The notes: generated by a model not told the origin, from the letters alone. 64,000 bases of DNA from Desulfoluna butyratoxydans (GCF_900699765.1 NZ_CAADHO010000001.1:744001-808000), one strand, 5' to 3'; positions 55,687 through 64,000 are shown, counted from the first letter of the stretch. Program-made: numbers and translations.

Positions 55687-56720
55687 GGCCCCCCCCTGCC
55701 GGTTTGATCCGACCGCTGAACCGTCAGCCACCGGCTCTCACCGCCCTTTGCAAAGGAGACCGGCCCCTCCCCGCACAACGCCAGGAGCAACCGGTACGAT
55801 TTGCTCACGTCCTCAAACCGGCCTGCCTGAAGCTCTCCACGGGAACGGCTGTCCGGATGGCACTCCCGGACCATGAGCCGGTAAGCCTCCCGGATATCCG
55901 ACGGGGTCACGCGCTCAGGAAGGGAGAGGCACCTTCGGGCCCCGTCGATCTCGTCAAAGTCCACCTGCTGGACGGACAGGGTATAAAAGCTGTTGCAGGG
56001 CAGGGGCCCGATAAGGCGAAAATCCACCCGGTCTTCAAGGCGCCGGTCCAGGTCGGTGAGGGCCTCTTCAAACCGAGGTGTCTCCTTCTCCTCCACCAGG
56101 GCAGCCAGGCTCACGATGACGGCATCGTCCCGCACCTCAAGGGGAGCAAGGGCCGCCGAAACCCCTTTGAGCCCCTCGACGATGGCCTCGGCGTACCCTT
56201 TGCGTTTCTGCTCCAGCTCCGCCTTGACCATCTTGCCCAGGGTCATCCGGGCCTTCTGCCTGTCAGCCTCGGAGGCCAGCACCGCTTCGCGCCGGAAATG
56301 GGCCACGGCCTCGGTGGCACCGATCTCCCTGAGCTCCCGCTCAAAATCACTGAAACGGGCCACCACATCCAGCTCCGTCTTGCCGCGGGCCTTTTCAAAG
56401 GCCGCCAGGATCCGGGAGCGGCCGTTGGCCAGCAGGGCCTCCACCTCAGAGCCTCGCCCCACAACCGTACCGAACTTCAAGGGGATCACCGGACCCCGCA
56501 CCATCATCCCTTCAAGGACCCGCTGGTGCTCGGCAACGTACTTCAAAAGGGTCTCCCTGGGCAGCCGCGGAAAGTCCACGGGGGCCACCTCGCTTACCGC
56601 CACGGCAAGGCCCGCCCCCCCCTTGAGGACCACCTCCCCGTTGTCCAGCCCGAAGGGCCCCAGGCGCAAGGGCGCATCCGCGGTCATGAAGCCGTAAAGG
56701 TAGAGTGCGTTACCGTCCAT
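55683..56720 (-). CDS. GvpF/L-family protein fused to a C-terminal J domain
   Basis: The 345-residue protein is a GvpF/L domain (about 1-255: [29 protein letters not shown], and [16 protein letters not shown]) followed by a J domain at about 258-318. The J domain has a short first helix, the helix [13 protein letters not shown] and the diagnostic H288-P289-D290 tripeptide, then a third helix [18 protein letters not shown] domains stimulate Hsp70 ATPase activity, and an Hsp70 is encoded in the same operon. The start at 56720 overlaps the stop of the CDC48 gene by 11 bases. The frame upstream of 56720 is an artefact antisense to, or out of phase with, the CDC48 gene. Confidence 0.87.
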   Translation of the reverse strand: MDGNALYLYGFMTADAPLRLGPFGLDNGEVVLKGGAGLAVAVSEVAPVDFPRLPRETLLKYVAEHQRVLEGMMVRGPVIPLKFGTVVGRGSEVEALLANGRSRILAAFEKARGKTELDVVARFSDFERELREIGATEAVAHFRREAVLASEADRQKARMTLGKMVKAELEQKRKGYAEAIVEGLKGVSAALAPLEVRDDAVIVSLAALVEEKETPRFEEALTDLDRRLEDRVDFRLIGPLPCNSFYTLSVQQVDFDEIDGARRCLSLPERVTPSDIREAYRLMVRECHPDSRSRGELQAGRFEDVSKSYRLLLALCGEGPVSFAKGGESRWLTVQRSDQTGRGGP

Positions 56721-58839
56721 CGCCCCGGTCCCTCTGACGCGTTTCCACGGCCTCTTCAAAATGGCCCATGGTGATCTCAAACCGCTCCGTCTGGCTCTCC
56801 CCGGAGGCAATAAAGGCACGGATGGCAGCCATGGCCGCGGCCTTGCAGATGAACTCGATGTCGGCCCCCACCATGCCTTCGGTGGCCGCCACCAGGGCGT
56901 TGAGATCGATCCCCTCCGCCAGGGGCTTGTCCTTGGTATGCACGGAAAAGATCTCGCGGCGCGCCCCCTCGTCCGGAGGGGGCAGCTCCAGGTGGAAATC
57001 AAAGCGACCGGAACGAAGCAGGGCCGCGTCAATGAGGTCCAGGCGGTTGGTGGCCGCCAGCACCGCAATGCCGTTGAGTTCCTCGATGCCGTCCATCTCC
57101 GTCAGGAACTGGCTGATCACCCGGTCGGTGACGGCCGAGGCTCCGTGCATGCCCCGCTGGGGCACCAGGCTGTCGATTTCATCCACAAACACAATGCAGG
57201 GAGAAGCCAGGCGGGCCTTGCGGAATATTTCCCGCACCCCCTTTTCGCTGTCCCCCACCCACTTGGAGAGAAGCTCCGGGCCCTTGACGGAGATAAAGTT
57301 GACCCCGGATTCCGAGGCCACGGCCTTGGCCAAAAGGGTCTTGCCCGTTCCGGGGGGGCCATGGAGCAAAATCCCCCGGGCAGGGGAGGTGTTTGCCCGC
57401 TCAAACAGGGAAGCATAGGCCAGGGGCCATTCAATGGTCTCTTTGAGCAGGGACTTTACCCCGTCCAGCCCGCCCACATCCCCCCAGGTGACGTTGGGCA
57501 CCTCGGTGAAGACCTCCCGGATGGCCGAGGGCTCGATGCCTTTCATGGCCTCGGTGAAGTCGCCCATGGTCACCTGCAGGTTCAGCAGGGTATCCATGGG
57601 AATCTCCTCCAACTCAAAATCGATGCGGGGAAAGATGTTACGAAGGGAGGCCATGGCCGCCTCCCGGCAGAGGGCCTCCAGGTCGGCGCCCACGTAGCCG
57701 TGGGTGATCTCCGAGACTTTTGCAAGGTCCACGTCGTCGGCCAGGGGCATCCCCTGGGTGTAGATGGTGAGGATCTCCAGGCGACCGTTGCGGTCCGGGA
57801 TGCTGATCTCGATTTCGCGGTCGAACCGTCCGGGGCGCCTTAAGGCGGGATCAATGACATTGGGGATGTTGGTGGCGCCGATGACCATCACCTGCCCCCT
57901 GGAAGAGAGCCCGTCCATGAGGGTCAAAAGCTGGGCCACCACCCGTTTTTCCACCTGTTTTTCCCCGCCCATCTCCTCCCGCTTGGGAGCGATGGCGTCG
58001 ATCTCGTCAAGAAAGATGATGCTGGGGGCACGGGCCGAGGCCTCGTCAAAGATACGCCTCAGGTTGGCCTCGCTCTCCCCGTAGAGCTTGTTCATGATCT
58101 CCGGCCCGCTCAGGTGGCTGAAATAAGCATCGGTCTCGTTGGCCACGGCCCGGGCGATCATGGTCTTGCCGCAGCCGGGAGGTCCGTGCAGGAGAACGCC
58201 CTTGGGGGGATCGATGCCCAGCCGGTCAAAGACCTGGGGATATTTCAAGGGGAGCTCGATCATCTCCCGGATCCGCCGGATCTCCTTGCCCAGGCCGCCC
58301 ACATCTTCGTAGGAGACCCGGGCCGACTTCACCTCCCCCTTCTCCCGGGGCTCCTGGATGACCACCGCCGTCTCGGGACGGATGATGACCACCCCGTCGG
58401 GCTTGGTACCCGTCACCTGAAAGTCCCGGGTCTGGGCCCCGAAAAGCTTGGCCCGCACCGTGTCCCCCGTCACCAGGGGGATCCCCTCCAGGAGGCTCCC
58501 GATGTAGGTGGGGTCGTAGGAACGCAGGGGCGTCAGCGGGCTCACCGTCAGTTTCTGGGCGGGCTTGCAGCCACAGGGCGCAATGCTGACCTTCTCGTCC
58601 AGGCCCACCTGGGCGTTGTCCCGGGCGATGCCGTCCAGGCACACCCATCCCTGGCCGCGGTCCTCCATAAAGGCCGGCATCACCTTGGCCACGGTGGTTC
58701 GTTTGCCCTTGATCTCGACGATATCGCCCACCTCCACGCCGATGCCGGGAAAATCCGCAGGATCGAACCGCACGATGCCGCGGCCCACGTCCTTGGACTC
58801 CGCCTCCTTTACCTTCAGGGTCAGGCTTGTCTTATCCAT
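56710..58839 (-). CDS. CDC48/p97-type double AAA+ ATPase
   Basis: The 709-residue protein has an N-terminal double-psi barrel region (about 1-165), and two AAA+ modules: D1 with GPPGCGKTM (K225) and [12 protein letters not shown], and D2 with GPPGTGKTL (K500) and [12 protein letters not shown]. This is the archaeal/eukaryotic-type CDC48/VCP family, hexameric unfoldases that extract or remodel proteins. Bacterial copies are often seen in gas-vesicle clusters. Here it lies between the GvpH-type gene (seven bases upstream) and the GvpF/L-J gene. Its job is probably to remodel Gvp oligomers or clear failed assemblies; this is inferred from context. Confidence 0.94.
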   Translation of the reverse strand: MDKTSLTLKVKEAESKDVGRGIVRFDPADFPGIGVEVGDIVEIKGKRTTVAKVMPAFMEDRGQGWVCLDGIARDNAQVGLDEKVSIAPCGCKPAQKLTVSPLTPLRSYDPTYIGSLLEGIPLVTGDTVRAKLFGAQTRDFQVTGTKPDGVVIIRPETAVVIQEPREKGEVKSARVSYEDVGGLGKEIRRIREMIELPLKYPQVFDRLGIDPPKGVLLHGPPGCGKTMIARAVANETDAYFSHLSGPEIMNKLYGESEANLRRIFDEASARAPSIIFLDEIDAIAPKREEMGGEKQVEKRVVAQLLTLMDGLSSRGQVMVIGATNIPNVIDPALRRPGRFDREIEISIPDRNGRLEILTIYTQGMPLADDVDLAKVSEITHGYVGADLEALCREAAMASLRNIFPRIDFELEEIPMDTLLNLQVTMGDFTEAMKGIEPSAIREVFTEVPNVTWGDVGGLDGVKSLLKETIEWPLAYASLFERANTSPARGILLHGPPGTGKTLLAKAVASESGVNFISVKGPELLSKWVGDSEKGVREIFRKARLASPCIVFVDEIDSLVPQRGMHGASAVTDRVISQFLTEMDGIEELNGIAVLAATNRLDLIDAALLRSGRFDFHLELPPPDEGARREIFSVHTKDKPLAEGIDLNALVAATEGMVGADIEFICKAAAMAAIRAFIASGESQTERFEITMGHFEEAVETRQRDRGDGR

Positions 58840-58846
58840 AGGACCT

Positions 58847-59383
58847 CTAATCCATGGTTAGGGTAATCTCCAGAATCCCGTTCTTGTACGTCCAGTTCAC
58901 CTGGTCCTTCTGGGCCGGTTCGGACAGCAGCACCTCCTTCTGGTACTCCCGGTTCTTGCCCTCGGCGTGGATGGTCAGGATGTCGTCGGAGACGGACACC
59001 GAGATCTCTTCGGCCTCCACCCCCGGCATCTCCACCACCACCCGGACCTGACCCTCCTCTTCAAAAAGGTCCGCAATGGGTTCGCGCACCTCCTCCACCA
59101 CGGGCCCCTTGGGGCTTTTTTTGATGTTGCCGAAGGACTGCACAACGGGGCTGCCGTCCTGCAGGGTCCGCACGTTGATGCCGTAGACCCCCCGAATGTC
59201 CTTGAGCCCCTTGATCTTGTCCAGGCTGCTCAAGTCGAACTCTCCGGTTCGCTTCTGGCCCTCGCCGGTCTCGGCCAGCTTGGCGGCGGCGTCGATGAGG
59301 TTGCCGAGTCCTTTCAAGAGCCCCCCGAAACCGAAATCTCCGTGGGCTTCCATCTTCCTGTCGGATCTTTCCTTGTCACTCAT
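58847..59383 (-). CDS. gvpH: Gas vesicle protein GvpH (Hsp20-like)
   Basis: The 178-residue protein has a glycine-rich N-terminal segment ([24 protein letters not shown], in part) typical of GvpH and a C-terminal alpha-crystallin-like domain (about 100-178: [19 protein letters not shown] and [16 protein letters not shown]). GvpH-type small heat-shock proteins stabilise GvpA and prevent its aggregation. It lies seven bases before the CDC48 gene. In haloarchaea GvpH may interact with GvpO and GvpF. Confidence 0.88.
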   Translation of the reverse strand: MSDKERSDRKMEAHGDFGFGGLLKGLGNLIDAAAKLAETGEGQKRTGEFDLSSLDKIKGLKDIRGVYGINVRTLQDGSPVVQSFGNIKKSPKGPVVEEVREPIADLFEEEGQVRVVVEMPGVEAEEISVSVSDDILTIHAEGKNREYQKEVLLSEPAQKDQVNWTYKNGILEITLTMD

Positions 59384-59447
59384 TGCCTACCCCCGTGCCT
59401 TGCTGATGATGCCTGATGGCTCCCCGCTCCGTCTGCCGGGGCGACCA

Positions 59448-60197
59448 TCACGCTTTGATTTCAATGTTGACGAAATGAAAGGGAGGCGCCGGGCCCACGT
59501 AGGCAAAGGCATAACGCCCTTCGTTTGCCTCGGACAGCTCCTCCACCACATAGTCGAACTCCCGTTCCCGGGTCCGGTCGATGAGGCAGGCCACGTTGCA
59601 CACCATGGCTCCGGCCCGGGGCTCCTTGGTTTTGACGTCCACGGAGATACGCCGCAGGCGGTTCACCAGGGGCCAGCTCTCATCGGCCTTCTTCACGGCC
59701 AGGGCCTTTTCCACGGCCTTTCCCAGGGCCTCCTTGATTCCGGTGTCATCCCCTCCCCTGCCCCCAAGCTTGTGTTTCAGATCTTTCACGGATGCATCGT
59801 CCCGATCGATCTCCTGAAACACAGCGGGCATCCCTTTCCAGTACGCCTTGACCCCCATCTCGATCTTGTTGTCCATGTCCCTGAGCAGCCCCTTGAACTC
59901 GGCGTAGCGGTTACGCAGAAGGGTCCGGATCTCTTCGGTGCTTTCGGCGATGGTGCAGAAACGCACCGGTAAAATGGTGTACTCCTTCATCACCGCTTCG
60001 ATCACCTTCTCATGGTGGGTCAGGTTCTCCCGGCTGATGACGTAACGGGTCATGGGGGTGTTGCTGATCACCGCGCTGATGTCCTTGTACCCGATGGTGG
60101 TGACAACATCCTCCCGCCCCCCGATGCCCTTGGGCCCGAAGTTCCTGCCGTCGTTTTCACCCATGATGCAGTACACGTATTTGCCGTCCTGTCTCAT
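59448..60197 (-). CDS. GvpF/L-family protein
   Basis: The 249-residue protein matches GvpF: GKYVYCIMGENDGRNFGPKG at the start, EYTILPVRFCTIAES in the middle and the ending YVGPAPPFHFVNIEIKA. It is the first GvpF/L gene of the cluster after gvpN. Two GGGG-containing sites precede the ATG. Sequence divergence from the three others in the operon suggests specialised roles rather than recent duplicates. Confidence 0.93.
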   Translation of the reverse strand: MRQDGKYVYCIMGENDGRNFGPKGIGGREDVVTTIGYKDISAVISNTPMTRYVISRENLTHHEKVIEAVMKEYTILPVRFCTIAESTEEIRTLLRNRYAEFKGLLRDMDNKIEMGVKAYWKGMPAVFQEIDRDDASVKDLKHKLGGRGGDDTGIKEALGKAVEKALAVKKADESWPLVNRLRRISVDVKTKEPRAGAMVCNVACLIDRTREREFDYVVEELSEANEGRYAFAYVGPAPPFHFVNIEIKA

Positions 60198-60228
60198 GTG
60201 TCACCCCGCCTGAAGCCCCTGTTTTCTG

Positions 60229-60561
60229 TCAGTACCCCAGGGGCATGGTACGGATCCCGCTCTCGGGCCCCTGCTTATCCATCTGCTCTTCGTCCATCTG
60301 GTCCATCTCCACCTCCACCCCGCTTCTCACCTCATGGATTTTGGCATCCAGGGCCGCCAGCTCGGCCTCGATCTCATGGATGCGCCGCAGCAGGTTGGCC
60401 CTCTCCTGGCGCAGGCGGCTCCGGTGCTTGTCCAGGATGAACATCTCAAGATAACTCGACTGGACCGGCCGGAACTTGGCCGCGATGTTGTGCTTGATGG
60501 GGGTCCGCATGTTGCCGTAGCCCCGCCGGTAGATGTCTTTTCCATGCCGATGTTTTGCCAT
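60229..60561 (-). CDS. Small coiled-coil protein of the gas-vesicle cluster (GvpV-like?)
   Basis: The 110-residue protein has a basic N-terminus (KHRHGKDIYRRGYGNMRTP), a heptad-like helix (about 40-75, RLRQERANLLRRIHEIEAEL) and an acidic, methionine-rich tail ending MPLGY. The helical middle resembles cyanobacterial GvpV in style, but the match is weak. It starts within the gvpN stop (TGATG overlap at 60563-60559), a clear sign of co-translation. A structural or adaptor role is likely. Confidence 0.6.
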   Translation of the reverse strand: MAKHRHGKDIYRRGYGNMRTPIKHNIAAKFRPVQSSYLEMFILDKHRSRLRQERANLLRRIHEIEAELAALDAKIHEVRSGVEVEMDQMDEEQMDKQGPESGIRTMPLGY

Positions 60562-61508
60562 CACCCTTTCCCCCTGGCCTTGGCCTTGCCGTTGCAGTGC
60601 TTGTCGATGAGCTTAAAGAGTTCTTTGGTCACCTTCTCCTTGGTGGCCCGGCTGCCGATGCGGGTGGTCTCCGACGAGAGAATGTCCACGCAGATCTGGC
60701 GAAACGTTGAATCGTCCTTATCCACGGAGGCCCCCAACACCCTGGCGGTCTTGGCGATCATCTGGCAGCCCCGGATGGTGGGGGCGAACTCGAACACCTC
60801 CGAGTCCCGCAGGCCCCGGACAATGCCCACGATCTTTTTGGAGTCGTCGTAGGAGACCCCCGAGCGGGAGTGGACTATGCCCACCTCGGTCTCCTCGTCA
60901 AAGTAGTCGAGGTCCAGGGTCACCATGCGATCCCTTAAGGCGTCCTGACTGCGATGGACCCCTGCGTACTCTTCGGGATTGCTGGTGAAAATTGCCGTGA
61001 AATCGGGGTGCACCTTGACGTAGTTGCTGTCCCCGTTGCCCGTGGTGGGAATGTCCAGCATCCGCTCCTGGAGCACGGAGAGCAGCACGTTGTTGGCCTC
61101 GGGACGGGAGCGGGTGAACTCGTCGTAAATCAGGGTAAACCCGTACTTGCAGGCCACGGTCAGGCGGTTGTCCACCCACTGCTTGCTCATGTTCTCTTCG
61201 GTTTTCAGCACCGAATGGATGAAGTTGTCCCGGACCTTGCTGATGCTGTACCCGTTTTCGCTGCCGATGAGATTCGAGGTGGAGAACTCCTCGTCCCCGT
61301 GGATCAGGATCAGGGGGCGCCCCAGCTTGGCGGCGATATGGATGGCCAGGGTGGTCTTTCCGGTGCCGGAAATGCCCCGCAGGTGCACGGGAAACCCTGC
61401 GGTGATGTACCCCAGGGCCCGGTCCGCCACACCTTTGATATACGGCGTCTCCACAAAGTCGGACATGGAACGGGGTTCAAGGACGGTGGTGGGGTGAGCT
61501 ATGGACAT
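60561..61508 (-). CDS. gvpN: Gas vesicle protein GvpN (MoxR-type AAA+ ATPase)
   Basis: The 315-residue AAA+ protein matches GvpN: FVETPYIKGVADRALGYI, Walker A GISGTGKTTLA (K51), the GDEEFSTSNLIGSENG segment, the Walker B LIYDEFTRSRPEANN and the sensor region FTAIFTSNPEEYAGV. GvpN stimulates growth of gas-vesicle shells. AAAGGAG lies six bases before the ATG. It is upstream of the small coiled-coil gene and downstream of the helical repeat protein. Confidence 0.95.
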   Translation of the reverse strand: MSIAHPTTVLEPRSMSDFVETPYIKGVADRALGYITAGFPVHLRGISGTGKTTLAIHIAAKLGRPLILIHGDEEFSTSNLIGSENGYSISKVRDNFIHSVLKTEENMSKQWVDNRLTVACKYGFTLIYDEFTRSRPEANNVLLSVLQERMLDIPTTGNGDSNYVKVHPDFTAIFTSNPEEYAGVHRSQDALRDRMVTLDLDYFDEETEVGIVHSRSGVSYDDSKKIVGIVRGLRDSEVFEFAPTIRGCQMIAKTARVLGASVDKDDSTFRQICVDILSSETTRIGSRATKEKVTKELFKLIDKHCNGKAKARGKG

Positions 61509-61576
61509 GTCACTCTCCTTTGCACAGGCACCACCTCATGGGCATGACGATGGCGCACAAAATTGAAGTCTCGCCA

Positions 61577-62524
61577 TCACTCGGACACGTAGAGGGCCCC
61601 CTCTTTCCGGATCGTCCCGGCATCCTGAAGGTCACGCATGATGGGGATCAGCGTCCGCCACTGCCCGATGCCGAGGATCTCTGCGATCTGGGTCATCTTC
61701 AACCCGTCCGGATGGGCCGAAAGGGTCTCGGTGATCTCGGCCTTGAGACGGCCCACGTCGCCTGCCTCACCCGTTGCGGCCGCCGACGAGGCCCCCGCCT
61801 GTGTCCCGCCCCTGGTTTTGCCTTTGGCCGGACTCTCCTGGCTGTGACGTTCCAGCACCGAGGTAATCTTTGTCACGATCCCCTGCCAGGCCGCGGCCAT
61901 CTCCTGGTGCTCTGTTCGCACCGTGTCCAGAAAATCCTGCACTCCGGCCTTACGCTCCTCTTCAAAGGCCCTCATGCCGGACCTGCGGGCACGTTCCATG
62001 GCCTCCCGGGTCTTGGCGAGCCCCCCGAGAAAGGAACGGATCTCTCCCCGCATGGTGCCCACATCGGCCCGCCTGCTCTTGATCTCCTGCACGCGGCGGT
62101 TCAAGTCCGTTTTGGACCGGGAACCAAAGGTCTTGGAAAACTCGGCCAGCTCCGATTTGAGGCTCTCGCCCATGGCCCGGTGCGCCCCTTCCAGACCCTC
62201 GAGAAAACTGCGGGTCTCGGCCTCCATCTGCCGCATGTCCGCCCGAAGGGCATCGATCTGGGCCATGCGCTCCTGGGAGGCATCCTCTGCCCCTTTCTGG
62301 CGCTGCCTGCCCTTCTCCCCGAGCTCGTCGGTGAACTGCTTGAGTCCCGCCTTCAGGTCCTGGGCCATTTCAAACCGATGCTCCGCCAGGGACCCGAGCA
62401 ACTCTGCCGTGCCCTTTTTGATGTTGGAAAACTCCTGCTGCATTTTTTCCCTGAAGAGACACCGCTGCTCGTACGCCTGTGCGATCTCCTCCCCCAACCG
62501 ATTGAAATCCTGGGTTGTTGACAT
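61577..62524 (-). CDS. Long helical protein with C-terminal winged helix (candidate GvpC-like)
   Basis: The 315-residue protein is almost wholly helical from residue 1 to about 215. Two repeated stretches (about 95-130 and 145-185) share the pattern RADxxxMxxExRSFLxGLxxxxxAM. The last 65 residues (about 250-315) look like a winged helix: ITETLSAHPDGLKMTQIAEI and MRDLQDAGTIRKEGALYVSE. Position after gvpA and a helical neighbour, and repeats of about 40-50 residues, are reminiscent of GvpC, the outer strengthening protein, but sequence identity to known GvpC repeats is not obvious. The N-terminal EEIAQAYEQR is echoed in the neighbouring gene, so the two are probably paralogous at that end. Confidence 0.6.
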   Translation of the reverse strand: MSTTQDFNRLGEEIAQAYEQRCLFREKMQQEFSNIKKGTAELLGSLAEHRFEMAQDLKAGLKQFTDELGEKGRQRQKGAEDASQERMAQIDALRADMRQMEAETRSFLEGLEGAHRAMGESLKSELAEFSKTFGSRSKTDLNRRVQEIKSRRADVGTMRGEIRSFLGGLAKTREAMERARRSGMRAFEEERKAGVQDFLDTVRTEHQEMAAAWQGIVTKITSVLERHSQESPAKGKTRGGTQAGASSAAATGEAGDVGRLKAEITETLSAHPDGLKMTQIAEILGIGQWRTLIPIMRDLQDAGTIRKEGALYVSE

Positions 62525-62648
62525 GATACCCTCTCCATGGACTGCCGACCCAAAGGCCGCCTGTTGTTCAGCGTCCTTTGCGCGTGTTGTTGAATGCTTC
62601 CGGCCGCACCGGCACCGCGCCGCCCGGCACAGACCGGGGCTCCTCCCA

Positions 62649-63284
62649 TCAACTGCTCAGGCGGGCCACCTGCTGCCACTGCCCCTGGACGCGGCATCGC
62701 ATCCGGTCAAAGTCGTCCAGAAATGCAAAGAGCGTCTGGTTTGTCTCGCTCTGCTGAGCCCTGATCGCCTTGAGCATGGTCTTCAGGTCCTTCACCTTCA
62801 CCTCGTCCCCCTTGTCCAGGAGCTTGCGCAGGCCGATCTTCAATTCCACCTGCTCCACCTGGAACCGCTTCAAGATGCCGATCACCTCCAGCTCCCGTTC
62901 TTTCTGCCGGGACAGGATCTCTTCGCGGATGAACTCCACATCCTCAAGGGGGGTTGCGCACCCGTTGCTGATGATGTGGCGCAACCGCTCGATCACCTCT
63001 TCTTCTTCCGTTCGAAACCGGATGAGGTGGCCGGCGGCCTCTGTCTCGATCCGATGGTGCCGGTCCAGGACATCCCCCACCATGGCATCAAAATCCGCAC
63101 GCCTCAGGCTGCGGGAGGCGGCCAGGTTGGACCGGACCTCGGCCACCATGGCCGCCAGGTCGGATCGATAGGTCACCAGCACCTCGTGGGCCTGTGCCAT
63201 CAGGGCACACACCGTCTTGACGCGCCCTTCATAGGAATCGATGATGCTCTCCGCCAGTTGCCTTAACTCCTCACCGGTGCCCAT
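62649..63284 (-). CDS. Helical coiled-coil protein of the gas-vesicle cluster
   Basis: The 211-residue protein is predicted nearly all helical. Its beginning (EELRQLAESIIDSYEGRVKTV) resembles the start of the next protein (RLGEEIAQAYEQRCLFREK), giving a possible shared docking segment. No enzyme motif or membrane segment is seen. It is the second gene after gvpA, a position occupied by GvpC in cyanobacteria. ATG 63284 was chosen for its AAGGTGG site. Its role is unknown: structural coat, scaffold or regulator are open. Confidence 0.6.
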   Translation of the reverse strand: MGTGEELRQLAESIIDSYEGRVKTVCALMAQAHEVLVTYRSDLAAMVAEVRSNLAASRSLRRADFDAMVGDVLDRHHRIETEAAGHLIRFRTEEEEVIERLRHIISNGCATPLEDVEFIREEILSRQKERELEVIGILKRFQVEQVELKIGLRKLLDKGDEVKVKDLKTMLKAIRAQQSETNQTLFAFLDDFDRMRCRVQGQWQQVARLSS

Positions 63285-63314
63285 GCGCCCACCTTTTTCC
63301 ATGGTCTAATGTGC

Positions 63315-63391
63315 AAAAACCGTCAATAAATCGGACAATAACCAGAATGGTTTCGCTCGGCGGGGTATTGTCGGATTGATTGACGGTTTTT
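63315..63391 (-). terminator. Long inverted repeat between gvpA and downstream gvp genes
   Basis: Bases 63315-63340 and 63366-63391 form a stem with 24 of 26 positions paired, 13 of them at the base without mismatch, around a 25-base loop. On the gvpA transcript strand the stem ends in a run of T residues. This should be a strong but perhaps partial terminator, so gvpA mRNA would be made in large excess over downstream genes. Confidence 0.85.
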
Positions 63392-63401
63392 CTAAATGGT
63401 G

Positions 63402-63427
63402 CCGCCCTTTGGGGGGGGCTTTTTTGC
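63402..63427 (+). terminator. Possible plus-strand terminator-like hairpin
   Basis: GCCGCCC and GGGGGGC can pair across TTTGG and are followed by six T residues. It lies inside the gvpA downstream spacer, on the opposite strand to the operon, so it may block antisense transcription. Confidence 0.4.
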
Positions 63428-63571
63428 AGCCACCCGGGGATCGGTCCCATCCATTGCCATCAACACCCGAGATACCAGATATGCTTAAGGTCCGCGTCGT
63501 GATCAAAGGGGCGATAACCAGCGCCTTCGATGCCCTCAAGGATACCTGCCAATCTCACCTCCGCGTTGATG
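63428..63571 (-). other. Untranslated spacer after gvpA
   Basis: About 140 bases of the gvpA transcript between the stop codon and the attenuator hairpin. I see no gene or repeated motif here. Confidence 0.4.
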
Positions 63572-63787
63572 TTAGGCTGTTGTGGTCGCCGTAGCCGTCA
63601 GGCCAACGGCCTCGGCATACTTGAGGTAGGTGTCCACACCGGCAAGAACGACCCGGGCCTCCACGGCCAACAGCTCGATGCCCACCAGGGAAACCCTGGC
63701 CCAGGCATCCACGACCACACCCTTGTCAAGGATCCGGTCCACAACTTCCACAAGGCTTGACGATGCATTGGTTTTTTCAACTGCCAT
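63572..63787 (-). CDS. gvpA: Major gas vesicle shell protein GvpA
   Basis: GvpA is the small amphiphilic protein that polymerises into the ribbed wall of gas vesicles. The 71-residue protein is canonical: [20 protein letters not shown], then [19 protein letters not shown] and [12 protein letters not shown]. The length is typical. AAAGGAG lies seven bases before the ATG at 63787; the frame continues upstream to 63835 without family features. It is the first gene of the operon, and an inverted repeat after it probably boosts its relative amount. Confidence 0.97.
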   Translation of the reverse strand: MAVEKTNASSSLVEVVDRILDKGVVVDAWARVSLVGIELLAVEARVVLAGVDTYLKYAEAVGLTATATTTA

Positions 63788-64000
63788 GGCTACACTCCTT
63801 TGTCGTAAGGGTAAGTAACAATGCGGTCTCATCACAAACCAACCGCCGGACTTGCCTGGAACCGCGGAAAGTTGCCCGCCGTTCCGCTGTCCAGCACCCG
63901 ACCGCCCTGCACCGGGTGCTGAAATCTCGTCTTCGTTAAAACCTCCCCAAAAAGCCCTGCGCCCAGGCCCGTTACGCCTGGTTCACGGCCTCGGTCTTCA
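63788..64000 (-). other. gvpA upstream region
   Basis: 213 bases to the window end. It should contain the gvp promoter, but no sigma-70 or sigma-54 consensus with correct spacing could be recognised. No gene is supported. Confidence 0.4.

Noticed and set aside
56721..57068. N-terminal extension of the GvpF/L-J protein
   Set aside because: It overlaps the CDC48 gene in another frame and lacks Gvp features; the GvpF start motif begins at 56720.

Overview
The window reads like a chromosomal segment of a GC-rich, Gram-negative, probably anaerobic deltaproteobacterium (Desulfobacterota, Desulfobacterales-like). This is inferred from gene content: a tig-clpP-clpX-lon block, a prfB with programmed frameshift, apolipoprotein N-acyltransferase, large multi-domain histidine kinases, and a tryptophanase module. 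The species cannot be fixed from the sequence alone.

Layout. 1-1309 (minus): start of a membrane sensor cut by the window edge, preceded by a periplasmic molybdopterin-oxidoreductase-fold protein. 1789-5885 (plus): AEC transporter, Cys-rich protein, lipoprotein and Tat-type amidohydrolase. 6288-11571 (minus): tatD, thiL, HD hydrolase, prfB and lnt. 12144-13390: STAS protein, tRNA-Pro and amidase. 13819-19731 (plus): the trigger factor/ClpP/ClpX/Lon proteostasis block, followed by tRNA-Val and tRNA-Asp. 20138-22594: rsmA, a DUF2062 protein and a winged-helix protein. 23254-26250: a 999-residue M16C-type peptidase, preceded by a 170-bp sequence with 19-bp inverted ends. 26595-31119 (plus): RidA, tryptophanase, an NSS amino-acid symporter and a YheO-type regulator, a coherent tryptophan-catabolism module. 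31142-35589: DUF2520 protein, hisS and aspS. 35674-44274: two identical tRNA-Asn genes with duplicated promoters bracket two giant hybrid histidine kinases. 44507-46143: a permease and a glutaredoxin-like protein.

The most distinctive region is 46185-63787, 21 consecutive minus-strand genes forming one long gas-vesicle cluster. It starts with a canonical gvpA followed by a 26-bp inverted repeat that probably attenuates read-through. The recognisable Gvp set is GvpA, N, four GvpF/L, H, G, O and K, plus two further GvpA/J/S-type proteins. Around these sits a large chaperone and remodelling set: a CDC48-type double AAA+ ATPase, an Hsp70, an Hsp20-type GvpH, a J domain fused to a GvpF/L protein, and a tandem ArsA/Get3-type ATPase. 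Several architectures look unusual: GvpA-like plus PH/GRAM-like, GvpA-like plus zinc ribbon, a free double zinc ribbon, a PH-like/winged-helix/Hsp20-like protein, and a long helical protein with a C-terminal winged helix. My inference is a self-contained assembly line in which ATP-dependent chaperones are attached physically or genetically to Gvp subunits.

Most genes overlap or abut within the operons, so translational coupling is likely. Domain calls come from reading the translated sequence; no database search or structure prediction was run.
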